A DNA stretch of 64,000 bases from Puccinia triticina (lineage: Eukaryota; Basidiomycota; Pucciniomycetes; Pucciniales; Pucciniaceae): NCBI RefSeq assembly GCF_026914185.1, contig NC_070563.1, forward strand, positions 1,798,001 to 1,862,000. Direction: 5' to 3'. The notes under the pieces are model-generated. The model worked only from the letters and a program-made list of their open reading frames with translations. It was not told where the DNA came from and made no database searches. Both the position numbers and the translations under genes were made by a program. The number at the start of each line of letters is the position of its first letter. The stretch's first letter is position 1. Positions 44,801-55,004 of this stretch are shown piece by piece.

Positions 44801-46387
44801 GTTAGATTGATACATTCATTCTCAATTCTATCGTGCTCGACCCTTTGTTGGTGCAGTAAGGGCGCCTGGAATATTGAAAAAAAAAAAAAAACAGTCAAGG
44901 ATCAAGATTTGCTACTTAGTGCTTTTTGTCTTTTTTTTTTTTGAAAGAACTGACCCGGTCTTGAATTTCTCCTAATATCTGACTCATCGTCTCACTGAGG
45001 CGGACGTTTTCGAGTTGGACTTTTTTGAGTTCCTCCTCGAGCACGATTTTCTCGGTATAAACTTGGGTGAGACTCTTGCCGCTCTTCTGGAGTTTGCTGG
45101 CCATAGCCGCTGCCGGGCTGATACCGTTGGAGAAGAAGACGCCGTTCTGTTGCTTCCTCGAGAGTGGCGTTCCAGGCGCGCGATGGGCGAGAGGCGTATT
45201 GGCGGCAATGTCGAGGAGGTCTTGAGGCTGGTCGCTGTCATCGATCTCCGAAGCGCACAGTCTCGAGAGTGCATTAGTGGTATCGACCAGTTTCTGTTCC
45301 AGCTCTGCGACGTGAGCGCGTTCGTTTTCTAGAGCCTCGTTGATCGTGCGTTCCTGCTGATCGAGCTCGGCCCTTCGTTCGTTGAACTCTCTCTCCAAGC
45401 TTTCCATCCGTTCTTCCCGCTGCTTGTCCCTCTTGTCCATCAGCATCGTCACCCGTTTCTGCGCCTCGATCTCCTTCTGGAAGGCGGCCTCGGATTCGAT
45501 GGATTGGTTGGTGAGCTGTTTGATCCGTTCGGTCGCGTCTCCATAGAGCTTCTGGAGCTCGGTATGCTGCGATCGGAGGGTTGTCAGGTTGGTAGTCGTA
45601 CTCTGGTGGGCATACGTCAGCTTGTCGAGTTCATTCTGAAGGTTTGCTGTTTGTTGATGCTTAAGGGACGGTATCCAGCATCAGTTTATCGATCAGGCGA
45701 CGGGTTGGATGATGAGTGTACCCACGCTTTCGATTCTGAATGATTGCCATTCTTCGCGAGTGCGCTCGAGCTCCTTGGAATAGAAGTCGCGATCCGAGCC
45801 GGCCAGGGTGGCTTCCGACTGTAGTGCTTGGGATTGCAGGCGAAGCGCTCTTTCGGAGCCCCTGCTGTCCGACAGAGCGCCTTCCAATTCTCTGATCGCC
45901 GCTTTTGCAGACGAGAGCTGTTCGGTTTTTGAGTGGAGTTCGGCTGTGAGAAGAAAGGGGTGAGTGAGCAGTTAGTGGGTGGGGTTGGCGATGGATGATG
46001 GACTGGCGAGTGACCTTCGAGATCAGCGAATTCGTTCTCCTTGTCGCGGATCAGCTTGAGCAAGTCTGCCTTCTCGGACTGCAGGGTTGTGAGCTGCTGG
46101 GTGAGGGCCTGATCGGATCCGAGGCGGTCGTCGAGTGATGTTTTGAGCCGCTGGATCTCTTGCAGGCTCTGTTCTAGCTGGGATCGCTGGCCGTTCTGGC
46201 TGTTCAGTTTTGCCTCGAGCTCGATAGCCCGAGCATTGGCGGCGTTCAGGTCGGACTCTGATTCGATCTGGAGCCGAGCGAGTTCAGCCTTTGTCTGATC
46301 GAGTTCTGCCTTGAGGGCTGCGGTGTCTTCGAGGCTCTGTTGGAGGGCTGCTGGAGGACCCTCTTGGGCCCCGCTTTCTGGCTCCAT
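38830..46387 (-). CDS. TPR/Mlp1-type nuclear-basket nucleoporin, 16 exons
   Basis: Exons (minus): 46387-46015, 45943-45726, 45659-44955, 44865-44022, 43938-43820, 43752-43663, 43576-43410, 43347-43242, 43173-42929, 42857-42698, 42630-42182, 42107-41786, 41714-41325, 41253-41065, 40980-40795 and 40605-38830. All joints are GT-AG and in phase, 6339 nt in total, 2112 residues, near the size of yeast Mlp1 and human TPR. Almost the whole protein to about residue 1780 is heptad-type coiled coil rich in Glu, Gln, Lys and Leu. The segment EEHLRKVTEDLSALTNQNSELHRQLE-like around residues 1010-1045 resembles the TPR/MLP1/MLP2 family signature. The last 330 residues are Pro/Ala then Gly/Arg-rich with FGG and IFG, and end in basic KRP. 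The role inferred from the family is a filament scaffold at the nuclear pore basket for mRNA surveillance and gene tethering. It is transcribed divergently from the DHHC gene. Confidence 0.9.
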
Positions 46388-46558
46388 CGAGCTCGGCGGT
46401 GGGTGGTTGTGGGTGGGTGGTTGGCTGTTGACCGCCCGATGGACTCGGTTGCGCTTGACACTTGTGGGGTGCCCCGTGGTGCCCCGGGGGTCTCCTGCCA
46501 ACTCCTTCTCCCTCGCCAGCGCCACTCTGGTGTCACCGCCATCCCCTGCTCCACCAAG
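46388..46558. promoter_or_regulatory. divergent promoter, nucleoporin and DHHC genes
   Basis: Only 171 bp separate the two start codons. The interval is GC-rich with GGTGGGTGG-type repeats and no TATA box. Shared regulation is likely but is inference. Confidence 0.55.
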
Positions 46559-48357
46559 ATGGCCTCGCGGATCCTCAAGGAAGTCCCCCTGCTGCTCGTT
46601 CGTCAGTCCGCACTGCCCACACTCCACCCCCACACCCACACCCACCAGCTGACACCCTCCCCCCCCCCCTGCAGTCGTCATCCTCCTCTGGGCACAGTAC
46701 TCCGTCTCCCTCTCGCTCGTCCTCAACTATCTGCTCCTCACGGCCCACCTCGCCCCCCTCGCACTCGCCATCGGGATCCCCTTCAACCTCTTCTGGGCAT
46801 CAACCATCATCAACCTCCTCAGATGCATCGCCACCGGCCCCGGCTGGCTAGACCGAGCCACCCCGCCAAGAAATCCTCCAGACCTCGAGCGCCCGCCCCA
46901 CAAGACTCTCCTCCACCCGCGACCGCACCCAGGGCTGGCGGCACCCTACGATCCCCAGGGGGGAGAAGACTCTGATCCCGACGACGAGCCCGAGCTCGAA
47001 CACTCCTCATCCGTCCCTCTCCTCGCCCCCAGCCACCCCTCATCCTCCAGCCATCGCCCAATTCCGGCCAGCAACGGCCATCGACCAAGACTACCCGCCT
47101 TGGTCCCCCGCCCCCCACTCACCTCCACCGATCCCCCCTCCTATCTGGCCGACCACCGCCATCTGCCCCCCTCGAACCTCTCCTTCCAAGAGCAAGTCCA
47201 GCGCCAACAGCGCTCCTCAGCCGCCCAGACCGACCTGCTCCTCGCCCTCAACTTCCCCCCTCCGCCAACCCCCGCCCCCCGCACAGAACTCTCCCGGCCG
47301 CCGGAATCGCTCATGTGCAAGTCCGACGGCTCGCTCCGCTTCTGTCGCAAGTGCGAGCACTACAAGGCCGACCGCTCCCACCACTGCAGCTCCTGTGGCC
47401 GCTGCGTCCTGCGCATGGACCACCACTGTCCCTGGCTCGGCGGCCGCTGCGTCGGCCTCAACAACCACAAGTTCTTCATCCTCTTCCTCCTCTCCGCCTC
47501 CATCACCTCCATCATCGCCGCCAGCGCAGCAGCCAAGGGCCTCATCCACTTCGTCTCCAATACCCGCATCTCCCCCACCGATCCCTTCCAGCTCGCCCCC
47601 CTCAACTGGGCCTTCCTGACCCTCGTCGGCGGCCTCTTCGGCATGGTCCTCGCTGGTTTCACTTCCTACCATCTCTACCTCATCTCCGTCAACCGGTCCG
47701 TCCAGATCTCACACCCCCTTTCCTTTACCAGCACATCAAAACTTATCTCTCTTCAACCATCATATTAGGACAACGATCGAGAACATGGAACGCTCGGTGA
47801 GGATCAGGCCGACGGGCACTCGCGACCCGAGCGAGTCGTATGCCCTGCTCCGCACGACGAGGCTACGAGCATTCGATGCGTCCCAAAGTGGCACGGCAGG
47901 GCTGAGGACCGAGGAGCCGGGTGCGCCGGCTGCTGTCGACGGAGCGGGGGAGGGGACCGAGGGAGCGCGTCAGCAGCCGGCCAAGCTGCCCTCGTACAAC
48001 CTGCCGATCTACAAATCCGACGACCAGCTCAGCAGACTCGAGCGCAGGAAACTCGAGGCCGGGGCTACCAAACTCAACCTCTTCGACCTCGGCTCGACCC
48101 GCGAGAACTTCAGACAGGTCTTCGGCGTACACAGTCCGCTCTGGCACTGGCCCCTGCCTCTCCATCCCATAGGGTACGCCTCCTGCTCTCGCCTTGAGTT
48201 TGGTCCATACAATTCACCTGGTTTTCTCTCTAGGATCAGTGACGGCTATCACTACCCTATCAACCATCACAACCTCCATCAACTCATCCAGCTGACCTCC
48301 GAAATCAGACTCTTGCCCAACGAACGATCCAACGAACTTCGTTTTGAAAGACCCTGA
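46559..48357 (+). CDS. DHHC palmitoyltransferase, Pfa3-like
   Basis: Exons 46559-46601, 46675-47695, 47769-48173 and 48234-48357; all phases agree (530 residues). Two N-terminal membrane helices follow the start (VILLWAQYSVSLSLVLNYLLL and the next hydrophobic block). A Pro/Ser-rich cytosolic insert runs to residue 230. A cysteine-rich domain with C-x2-C, HHC and C-x2-C ends in DHHCPW at about residues 262-267. Two more membrane helices (FFILFLLSASITSII; LVGGLFGMVLAGFTSYHLYL) precede the TTxE motif (TTIE, about 356-359), formed across intron 2. The enzyme transfers palmitate to protein cysteines through an acyl-Cys at the DHHC motif. The HHCSSC...CVLRMDHHCPW pattern is closest, from memory, to the Pfa3 group, which acts at the vacuole in yeast; the subgroup is uncertain. 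Confidence 0.92.
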
Positions 48358-49299
48358 CCCCCTCTTTTCTCATCCCCTTCCCTCATCGTTTCTTGCTAAA
48401 CCTGTTGGTCATTTAATTCTTTTGTGGCATGTATAGATACTCATCTATCTGCCTTGGTAGGTCTACCGCTGCTCTGTTTTGTCCTCGTTTTTTTTTTTTT
48501 TTTTCTTTTGCTTCCTGCTTGACATTTTTGATCGCGTTTTTGTTTTGTTTTGTGTAAAATAATACCACCAGGTTATGTTTGTTTGTTTCAAACCACTCCC
48601 AAGTTTTCTTTTTCCTTAGTTTTGGCCATGGACATAGGATGCCTTTTTCTCTGATACTGAATTACACACATACAGCATCCTATTTTCTCATTCTTTTATG
48701 CTGGTTTTATAAATACATAGCAGCTAGACGTTCCGATCTTTCTTTGTCGTCACATTGGACTTTTCATTGCAGAGAACCCCATCTCTTTTTTGTAGATGTG
48801 TGGGTGTTAGCCAAAACAAAAGCTATGGTTATGTGCTTCAATCTTCTAAATACTTCCAGAGAGTCTGGCCTGGCCGAACTTAACACAAGTCCCTCCCTCA
48901 CGCCTACGCTCGGGGGGGGCCCGAAGGCCCCGCCTCCCGAATTATCATTGAGAGGTTATGTTTTTTTTAAATAGAGGTTGAGTTTAAATCAGAGCTTGCT
49001 GGAGTCAGCTGGAGTCTCCTTCGGAGAGGCTTAGTTAAGCTCGGCTGGAGGAAAAGTAGAGCAGTGGAGGACTTCAGAGGACTTCCCTTTGGCTTAGAAT
49101 CCCCGCTAAATCTTCTTTCTTGCATGATAATTTTGGAAGATCCTTTAAATAATATTCCAAGCATAAATAATCAGAATCAGTAGACTGAAATGTGAAATGA
49201 TGCGCGGGTGGATTCAGGTCAATTGATGACTAGGAGTTAGAGGGACATTTGTCATCTCTCAGAAAGGTTAGAAATCGGTTGTTTTTTTCCCCCATCCCT
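48358..49299. other. 3' flank of DHHC gene, then repeat-like DNA
   Basis: 48358-48600 is T-rich 3' flank with TGTAAAATAAT-type signals. 48880-49170 has G-rich and AGCTGGAGTC words that look like a decayed repeat. No gene supported. Confidence 0.5.
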
Positions 49300-49369
49300 T
49301 CCCCAGAACTCGTATGGATTCTTTAGCACGCACGCACTCATCATCATCCCACCGAAGGACAAATCGTAG

Positions 49370-50164
49370 AACTAGATTCTGATCCCGATTACGAAGACGT
49401 TTCCGAGCGGAGCCACGGAAAGATATTGTCACCTCCAGCAGGCAAGATCGTTCTTCCACGCTCCCATGGGATCCTGCCAAGAAGCTTGTCATTGAAAATT
49501 CTCACTTGGGGGTGGTCGCAAAAAGAGATAACAGTAAGTCGAGGTCAAAAGCGGATTCGACGACATCATCCAAACAACAAGACTCGGCACATCTCTCACA
49601 ACGGAACCATCCGCAACGGAAGAGGAACTCACGTGCTCTGGCAACTAACCAGACCGAGCCCTAGCTTTTGGCTCAACTGCAGGCCACAAATTACGCAGTT
49701 CTCAGGGCCTGACCACTTGAAGGACAAGGACGATCAGCCTCTATCTAGGTCAGAAAGAGGAACTGCTCGCCGTCGATAAAAGCCTCGGCGAAACTAGTTT
49801 TTTCATCGGCGAAATTGTCGATGTCAATGGCGAAGCTATCTAAAAGATCCTCTGAGCTTGTCTCCCCATTGATATCGTCGTGTCAAAAAACCCTCGTGTG
49901 CCGGGGGTTTCCTTATGTATCATAGAGGAAAACTAACCGGTCTTGGTGTGGGTGTGTGTTTCAGGCTGGGTTATATCCGGAGTCCACAATACTTGGCAAT
50001 TCGCGAATACGTTGGACGATTGTGCGGCCTATGTATGGCAACAGAACAAGAAAGCGGACAAAATGCTGAAGGTGCACGACGATAAGAACCTAGATCTCGG
50101 TCTGAATGGCCTCGCGTTCGAATCTTTCTCCTCCAAGAACAACGGCGTCGCCGACGATCCCTAA
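49370..50164 (+). pseudogene. possible decayed host gene
   Basis: Open plus-strand pieces with host-like composition are found at 49370-49779 and 49925-50164. The second follows a plausible intron end (GTGTGTTTCAG, 49953-49963) and ends in a hydrophilic frame (NKKADKMLKVHDDKNLDLGL). Frames do not join with simple introns and no domain is recognised. It may be a broken gene or chance. Confidence 0.25.
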
Positions 50165-50245
50165 TGGCAACCATCACCATCCATCTACTTTCAAAAACGG
50201 CCCCAAATCTTTCCAGGGCTTCGACGATCCTCCGCCGAATGCGTA

Positions 50246-50427
50246 GGCTCTATAAGGAGGCGGAAACAATCGTTAGGGTCCGCGACTGGTTGAAGAGCAG
50301 ATAGAGAGATATATTTCATGGAAAAAAGATAAAAGATAAACAATAAAACAAATGAAATAGAGCTGAGACAAACCTATAAGGAGGCGGAAACAATCGTTAG
50401 GGTCCGCGACTGGTTGGAGAGCAGATA
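50246..50427. repeat. 60-bp direct duplication (50246-50308 and 50365-50427)
   Basis: Both copies contain AAGGAGGCGGAAACAATCGT, GGGTCCGCGACTGGTT and GAGCAGATA. The first copy continues straight into GAGAGAT; the second is interrupted by a MITE after GCAGATA. Confidence 0.9.
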
Positions 50428-50539
50428 CACCAGGAAAAAAGAATGATCACTTGCCAACAAGTGACATAGCAAATTAGAAAGGGGCCTTTGTAATTTTTGA
50501 TGTCACTTGCAGACAAGTGATCATTGTTTTTGCCTGGTG
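50428..50539. mobile_element. 112-bp MITE with proven empty site
   Basis: Terminal inverted repeats CACCAGG...CCTGGTG and inner inverted arms ATGATCACTTG...CAAGTGATCAT. Flanked by ATA on both sides (50425-50427, 50540-50542). The paralogous copy at 50246-50310 shows the unfilled site, GCAGATAGAGAG. Confidence 0.88.
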
Positions 50540-51484
50540 ATAGAGAGATGAGGTCTTCAACCAGCCGCGGGTACAGGTCTATATATATACAAAGTGTATG
50601 TGCTATTGGGTTGTAAAGTATGAGTATGTGAAAATAGATGAGAAAATAAGAATAGACATGGCTACGAAAATAGAAGATAAATAAAGTTTGACATGTTGAC
50701 AATCCCTAAACTCTACAGGCTCAACTGGCCCCCGAGTGATCATTTTTTGCATTGCATTTTTTTTTAAAAAAAAATGCCAACATTCAATCCTACCCACCCA
50801 CTCGATCTTCTTTAGAGTTCATACTTGATTCTTCTTGAGTCACCCTTTCACACCGTATTTCTACTAAACATCCCAACTCTTTTTAAAATGTATCGCCAAT
50901 CTTAAGACAATTGTTCTCTTTATAATATATATCTTCCCTGTGGAGAGAGGCTTGGTTTGTCGGGCTTTTTTTGTTCATGGCGAGGATGATGACATTCCAC
51001 CTTTAGTACTCAGTTTTATTTGTGATCTACGGACCTGGATCAGCTGGCCTTATATGGTATTATTGGGAAACCCTCCAGAATCTGTTCCGAGGCGCAGAGT
51101 AGGTTGTCCTGCCCCACGCCAGGAGGGGATCTGAGCTGATCTGAGGGACTGCGCCGTGCTGCTGTAGGCTGCTGTGGTCCATAGTCCCAGTCGAGCTGGG
51201 CCCCATGGTGTCATGAAACAACGCTATACATACCAGGGAGCCCATACCAGGGAACCCATGAGACTGGTTTCACTTTATTGGGGTGGGTCACTTGTAAACT
51301 TCTTCATTATTATGAGGTACATATGAAGTATGAAATCCAATGTGTTTTCGGATGGATTGGGCGCTTTCTGGTTGGTAGGTAATCACCAGTGCTCCGCGAT
51401 TCCTTTCCACTGCATGCCTCTAGAATCCCATTAAATAAACATCAAACCAATTTCTGATCGCTCATTCGCCTTTATCGTGCAGTT

Positions 51485-53071
51485 ATGACTCTAGGATGGC
51501 ACGGGTTAATTTGCCTTGGCATTCTACTTCCCTGTCGTTTCAGTCTTACATTGGCAATGTCGCCCCGGTTCGCCGAAGCTGGAGTTAAGGAACATTCAAA
51601 TATCGAACCTGATATGCTTAAAGACTGGCCACCTTTGACACCTCAGCCTACGGAATGGAGAACGCTCGGTGATCCGGAGGTCCACGATGGTTTCCTGAAT
51701 CCGTACTCATTCACTTTCACTCCGCTTCATGATCCTCTTCACAGGCATGGAGACCTCTTACTTCCACATGGTGTGTCCTCAAAACGCGCCATTTGGTTTA
51801 CGGTGCTGATGCGAAAACGCGCTCTGTAGACCCTTTTTTCGACAACTGGTTGATCATGGGAATGGGACCAGAATTCCCCGAGCATACGAAAGTAGTACCG
51901 AGCTTTGCGTCCCCACCAGGAGAACCTGTGAATTCCATGATTGACAATGAAGCCATCGCCTACAAAGGTCAGATCCAGCTCAGTCTATATGAATGTGACA
52001 TTTCCTCGGCCAAGTTGACTTTCTGATCAGATATCCTTACTATATCTAGAGCCAGTTGAACAGGCCTCTGATCGGGATGAAATCCGCGATTCCATACTGG
52101 GGAAACGCCCAAGAGCTGAACCAACAAGAGAAGTTGATCATCTACTCCAGCAAGGACCCAAGCGATCCGAGCGGACATCTCCTCGAGATACGTTGGTTGA
52201 TTTGTCCAACGTTGATATGAATACGTTGGTTGATTTGTGCAACGTTGATATGAATGATGTCAGGAATATTCGTGGCTTCGCGCTGTCGCTGATGAGACTT
52301 CAGAATCTGCAAGATAGTGAAGATGCAAAAATTACTCAACACTACGAACAACGCATCAGAAGACAGTTGGAGCAGATCACTCTCCCCAGTCGTATACTGC
52401 AGAGGGCACACTGCAACAGCCTACCGATCACAATCTACGAAATCCCTTCAGCAACTGCGAAAGACGCGTTCACATACCAGATCAGACCAAACAAATCCCT
52501 GATCAAACCAAATGATAAGAATTCAAAACCAAAGAACAAAAATTCAAGACCAAAGCATGAGAAGTTACCACCCCCGGAATACATTAATCGCCGAACTATC
52601 AAAATCTTCCAAGATGTTAATCTTTACTCCAATTTTTTCAGGTCAGGTGGCCTAGATGAAACGATGTTAGGGGTGACGGGGAGTACACATGAAGAGTTCA
52701 TGAAATGGCTTTTCACACTTTTGTTCGAAAAAACTGAGCGTACCTGGCCACTACTTGGTCAAGTCACATGCGAATATATGCCGACTGATTTTGACCAGTT
52801 CTTCCATAGCAAAGCTCAGGAATGTCTAGTCAATCTACTTACCTCCGACAAACCACTTGAAATGCGAAGGACCTTGATTGCTACGAGCGATTTGATGGGT
52901 TATTATTACGAAGAAGTTGCCTCTGGCATCTACCACACCGACACTTGGGGAACCAGTGCTCACCTTCCCACACGCTTCAGCGCGAAATCTTACAAAAAAG
53001 AAGTTGTTGCGGCAATAATTAAAAACTATCACAAGAAAATAGCAGAACTGCAAAAGGTCCTACATCATTAA
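51485..53071 (+). CDS. putative secreted protein of unknown function
   Basis: It starts with a signal-peptide-like segment (MTLGWHGLICLGILLPCRFS). A tentative model has exons 51485-51679, 51745-51967 and 52050-53071 (479 residues). The second intron (GTCAGATCC...ATATCTAG) is well supported, since it joins open frames in phase. The first (GTCCACG...TTCACAG) is weak; a single frameshift near 51780 is the alternative. Two tandem LVDLxNVDMN units sit near 52190-52250, followed by a Lys/Asn-rich segment and a helical C-terminal region (about 52600-53071) with FMKWLFTLLFEKTERTWP. I recognise no family. Base composition is host-like. It could belong to a lineage-specific secreted family; function unknown. 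Confidence 0.55.
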
Positions 53072-53612
53072 ATCTGCTGAACTTCCACCATTTTACATGT
53101 GAGATACTGCAGCATAACTGCAATTATCACTCCATCCTGTTTTTTCTGTAACTGTAGCTGTAAATGGTAGACAGTCACCGTGCATTCAACACTCAACACT
53201 TACAGAAAACAAGAAGTTGAAACAGATATCTTTGAAATCTACACTTCCTCTCCATTTTAATAAAACCCAAAACCTATAAACTTTCTCCAATTCTGCTTTG
53301 GCTGCCGCGTTATAAGTCATAAATGGTCAAATTTTTAAGGATGTGAACCTGACAATAAGGAACACGTCGCGTCAGCACAGGCGCGGCACGGGTATCGGTC
53401 TCCAAACTCGGTAAAGAGAGAGAGAGGAGCCGGTACCCGGCTCTGCCAAGAATAGACTATGTACAAGTGTAGCGCTGCAGTAAATAGGTCTAAGGTAGTG
53501 AGAGATGGAGTTACGCGCGCATACAACTATGTACTAAGTTAAGTTTGCACTCTTGGCTACCGTACACTCCAACAAAATTTATGACGCGCAATCCAAAGTT
53601 CACCCCCCGTTG
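53072..53612. other. 3' flank, no gene seen
   Basis: AT-rich downstream DNA, then a unique stretch before the MITE. Nothing supported. Confidence 0.5.
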
Positions 53613-54069
53613 CAACACTGGGTCGCTACGCTAACCATAGCGGTTAGCGTAGCGTAGCGCAGCGAAAATGCGCTATTTTTTAGCGTAGCGTTAGCGCAAT
53701 TGCACGCATATGCGCTAACGCTACGCGCAAGCTATTTTAGCTGATAGCGTAGCGTTAGCGCAGATGCGCGCAATTGCGCTAACACTACACATGCAGTGCG
53801 CAAAAGAGCGCGCGCTACGCTGCGCTACAGCGCCTTTAGCGGGAAAAAAGGGCTTTTTTTCCGCTAAAAGCGCTGTAGCGCAGCGCAGCGTAGCGTAGCG
53901 ACTGTAGCGGCGCGCTAACGCTAACAAAGAATTGGCGCGCTGTTAGCGCCGCTGAAAATTAGCGCAGCGTAGCGGCGCTAACAGCGCGCTAACGCTATGC
54001 AAAATAGATGGGCGCTTTTTGCCGCTACGCTAACGCGTAGCGCTGAAATAGCGTAGCGACCCAGTGTTG
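53613..54069. mobile_element. TAGCG-palindrome MITE, copy 2
   Basis: 457 bp, same termini CAACACTGGGTC...GACCCAGTGTTG as 29896-30371 but reversed. Flanked by CCCGTTG at 53606-53612 and 54070-54076; the next base is C on the right, as in copy 1, so an 8-bp duplication ending in C is also possible. The frame at 53721-53927 is an artefact of the repeat. Confidence 0.87.
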
Positions 54070-54665
54070 CCCGTTGCCACCAAAACTTTGAAACCCCCGG
54101 GGGTCGCGCGTCATAAATTTGCCCACTTATGATGTCTAATGACAGCTCTGTTTAAGAAGCTTAGGGCAAAAACCCTGTCAAAATAAGGGTTTTGGGCCCT
54201 AGCATTATAACTGTGCTGATATAAACACTGGTAATTTAAGTTATCAAGCTTGTTACTTGGCAAATATGGCCACTACAAGGGTTTAAACACTCTGTAACAG
54301 AGGAAGAATTAACTATGTAATTAATAATTGGACCTACCTTGCGCAGCAGCAGAAAACCCTTCACGGACAGAATCAACCTTCCCCCAATGTTGAGCCTGCT
54401 GTGCGTGCAAGCCAAAAAATACTCAGCGACTTCCCCCAAAAGAAGGAGCGGATTCTTTCCGTATTTTTTTTTGATGGATCAGGGTGGGGGTCTTACTTGC
54501 CCCCTCCAAAAAATGTTGGATTTTGTGAAGGTGTCCTTGTGATGTAAAAGAATTTGTAATATTAATCCAAAAAAAAAGGCACATGCTACCCCAATAGCCC
54601 ACCCTGGGGACTTTTCACCCAGCCCCTCAAAAAAAAAGTCTGAGGGGCAGCAGCTCTGGGCCCGG
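54070..54665. other. AT-rich interval, no gene
   Basis: Only short frames without domains. A GGGGGG/CCCCC-bearing stretch at 54480-54650 precedes hairpin array 3. Confidence 0.4.
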
Positions 54666-54669
54666 CTAT

Positions 54670-55004
54670 CCCCCAGCCGCTGTGCCAATGGCTGGCACAG
54701 GCCATTGAGCGGAGTTGCACACTCCCCTGATGACCAGCCAGCACATGCGTGCATGTGGCACAAATTACCAGTCATTGAGGGGATTATGTACTCCTCTCAA
54801 TGGCCACTCTGCTTGTTCATTGAGGGGAGTGTTCACTCCTCTTGATGAGAAAAACTTTCTGGTCATCAAGGGGAATGCTCACTCATCTCAATGACTGGAT
54901 GAGCAGAAATTTCTGGTCATCAAGGGGAATGTTCATTCATCTCAACGACTGGAGCAATTGGGTCATCAAGGGAAGTATGTACTCCTCTTGATGACCGGGT
55001 CTGT
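54670..55004. repeat. hairpin array 3 (GATGACCAG / GGTCATCAAGGGG)
   Basis: The same kind of unit as arrays 1 and 2 but more diverged: CTCTTGATGA...TGGTCATCAAGGGGAATG and CTCAATGACTGG recur. It ends directly at the E4 LTR start. Confidence 0.7.

Noticed and set aside
47217..47672. Long acidic frame opposite the DHHC exon
   Set aside because: Mirror of a GC-rich coding exon; the sense strand has the conserved DHHC domain.
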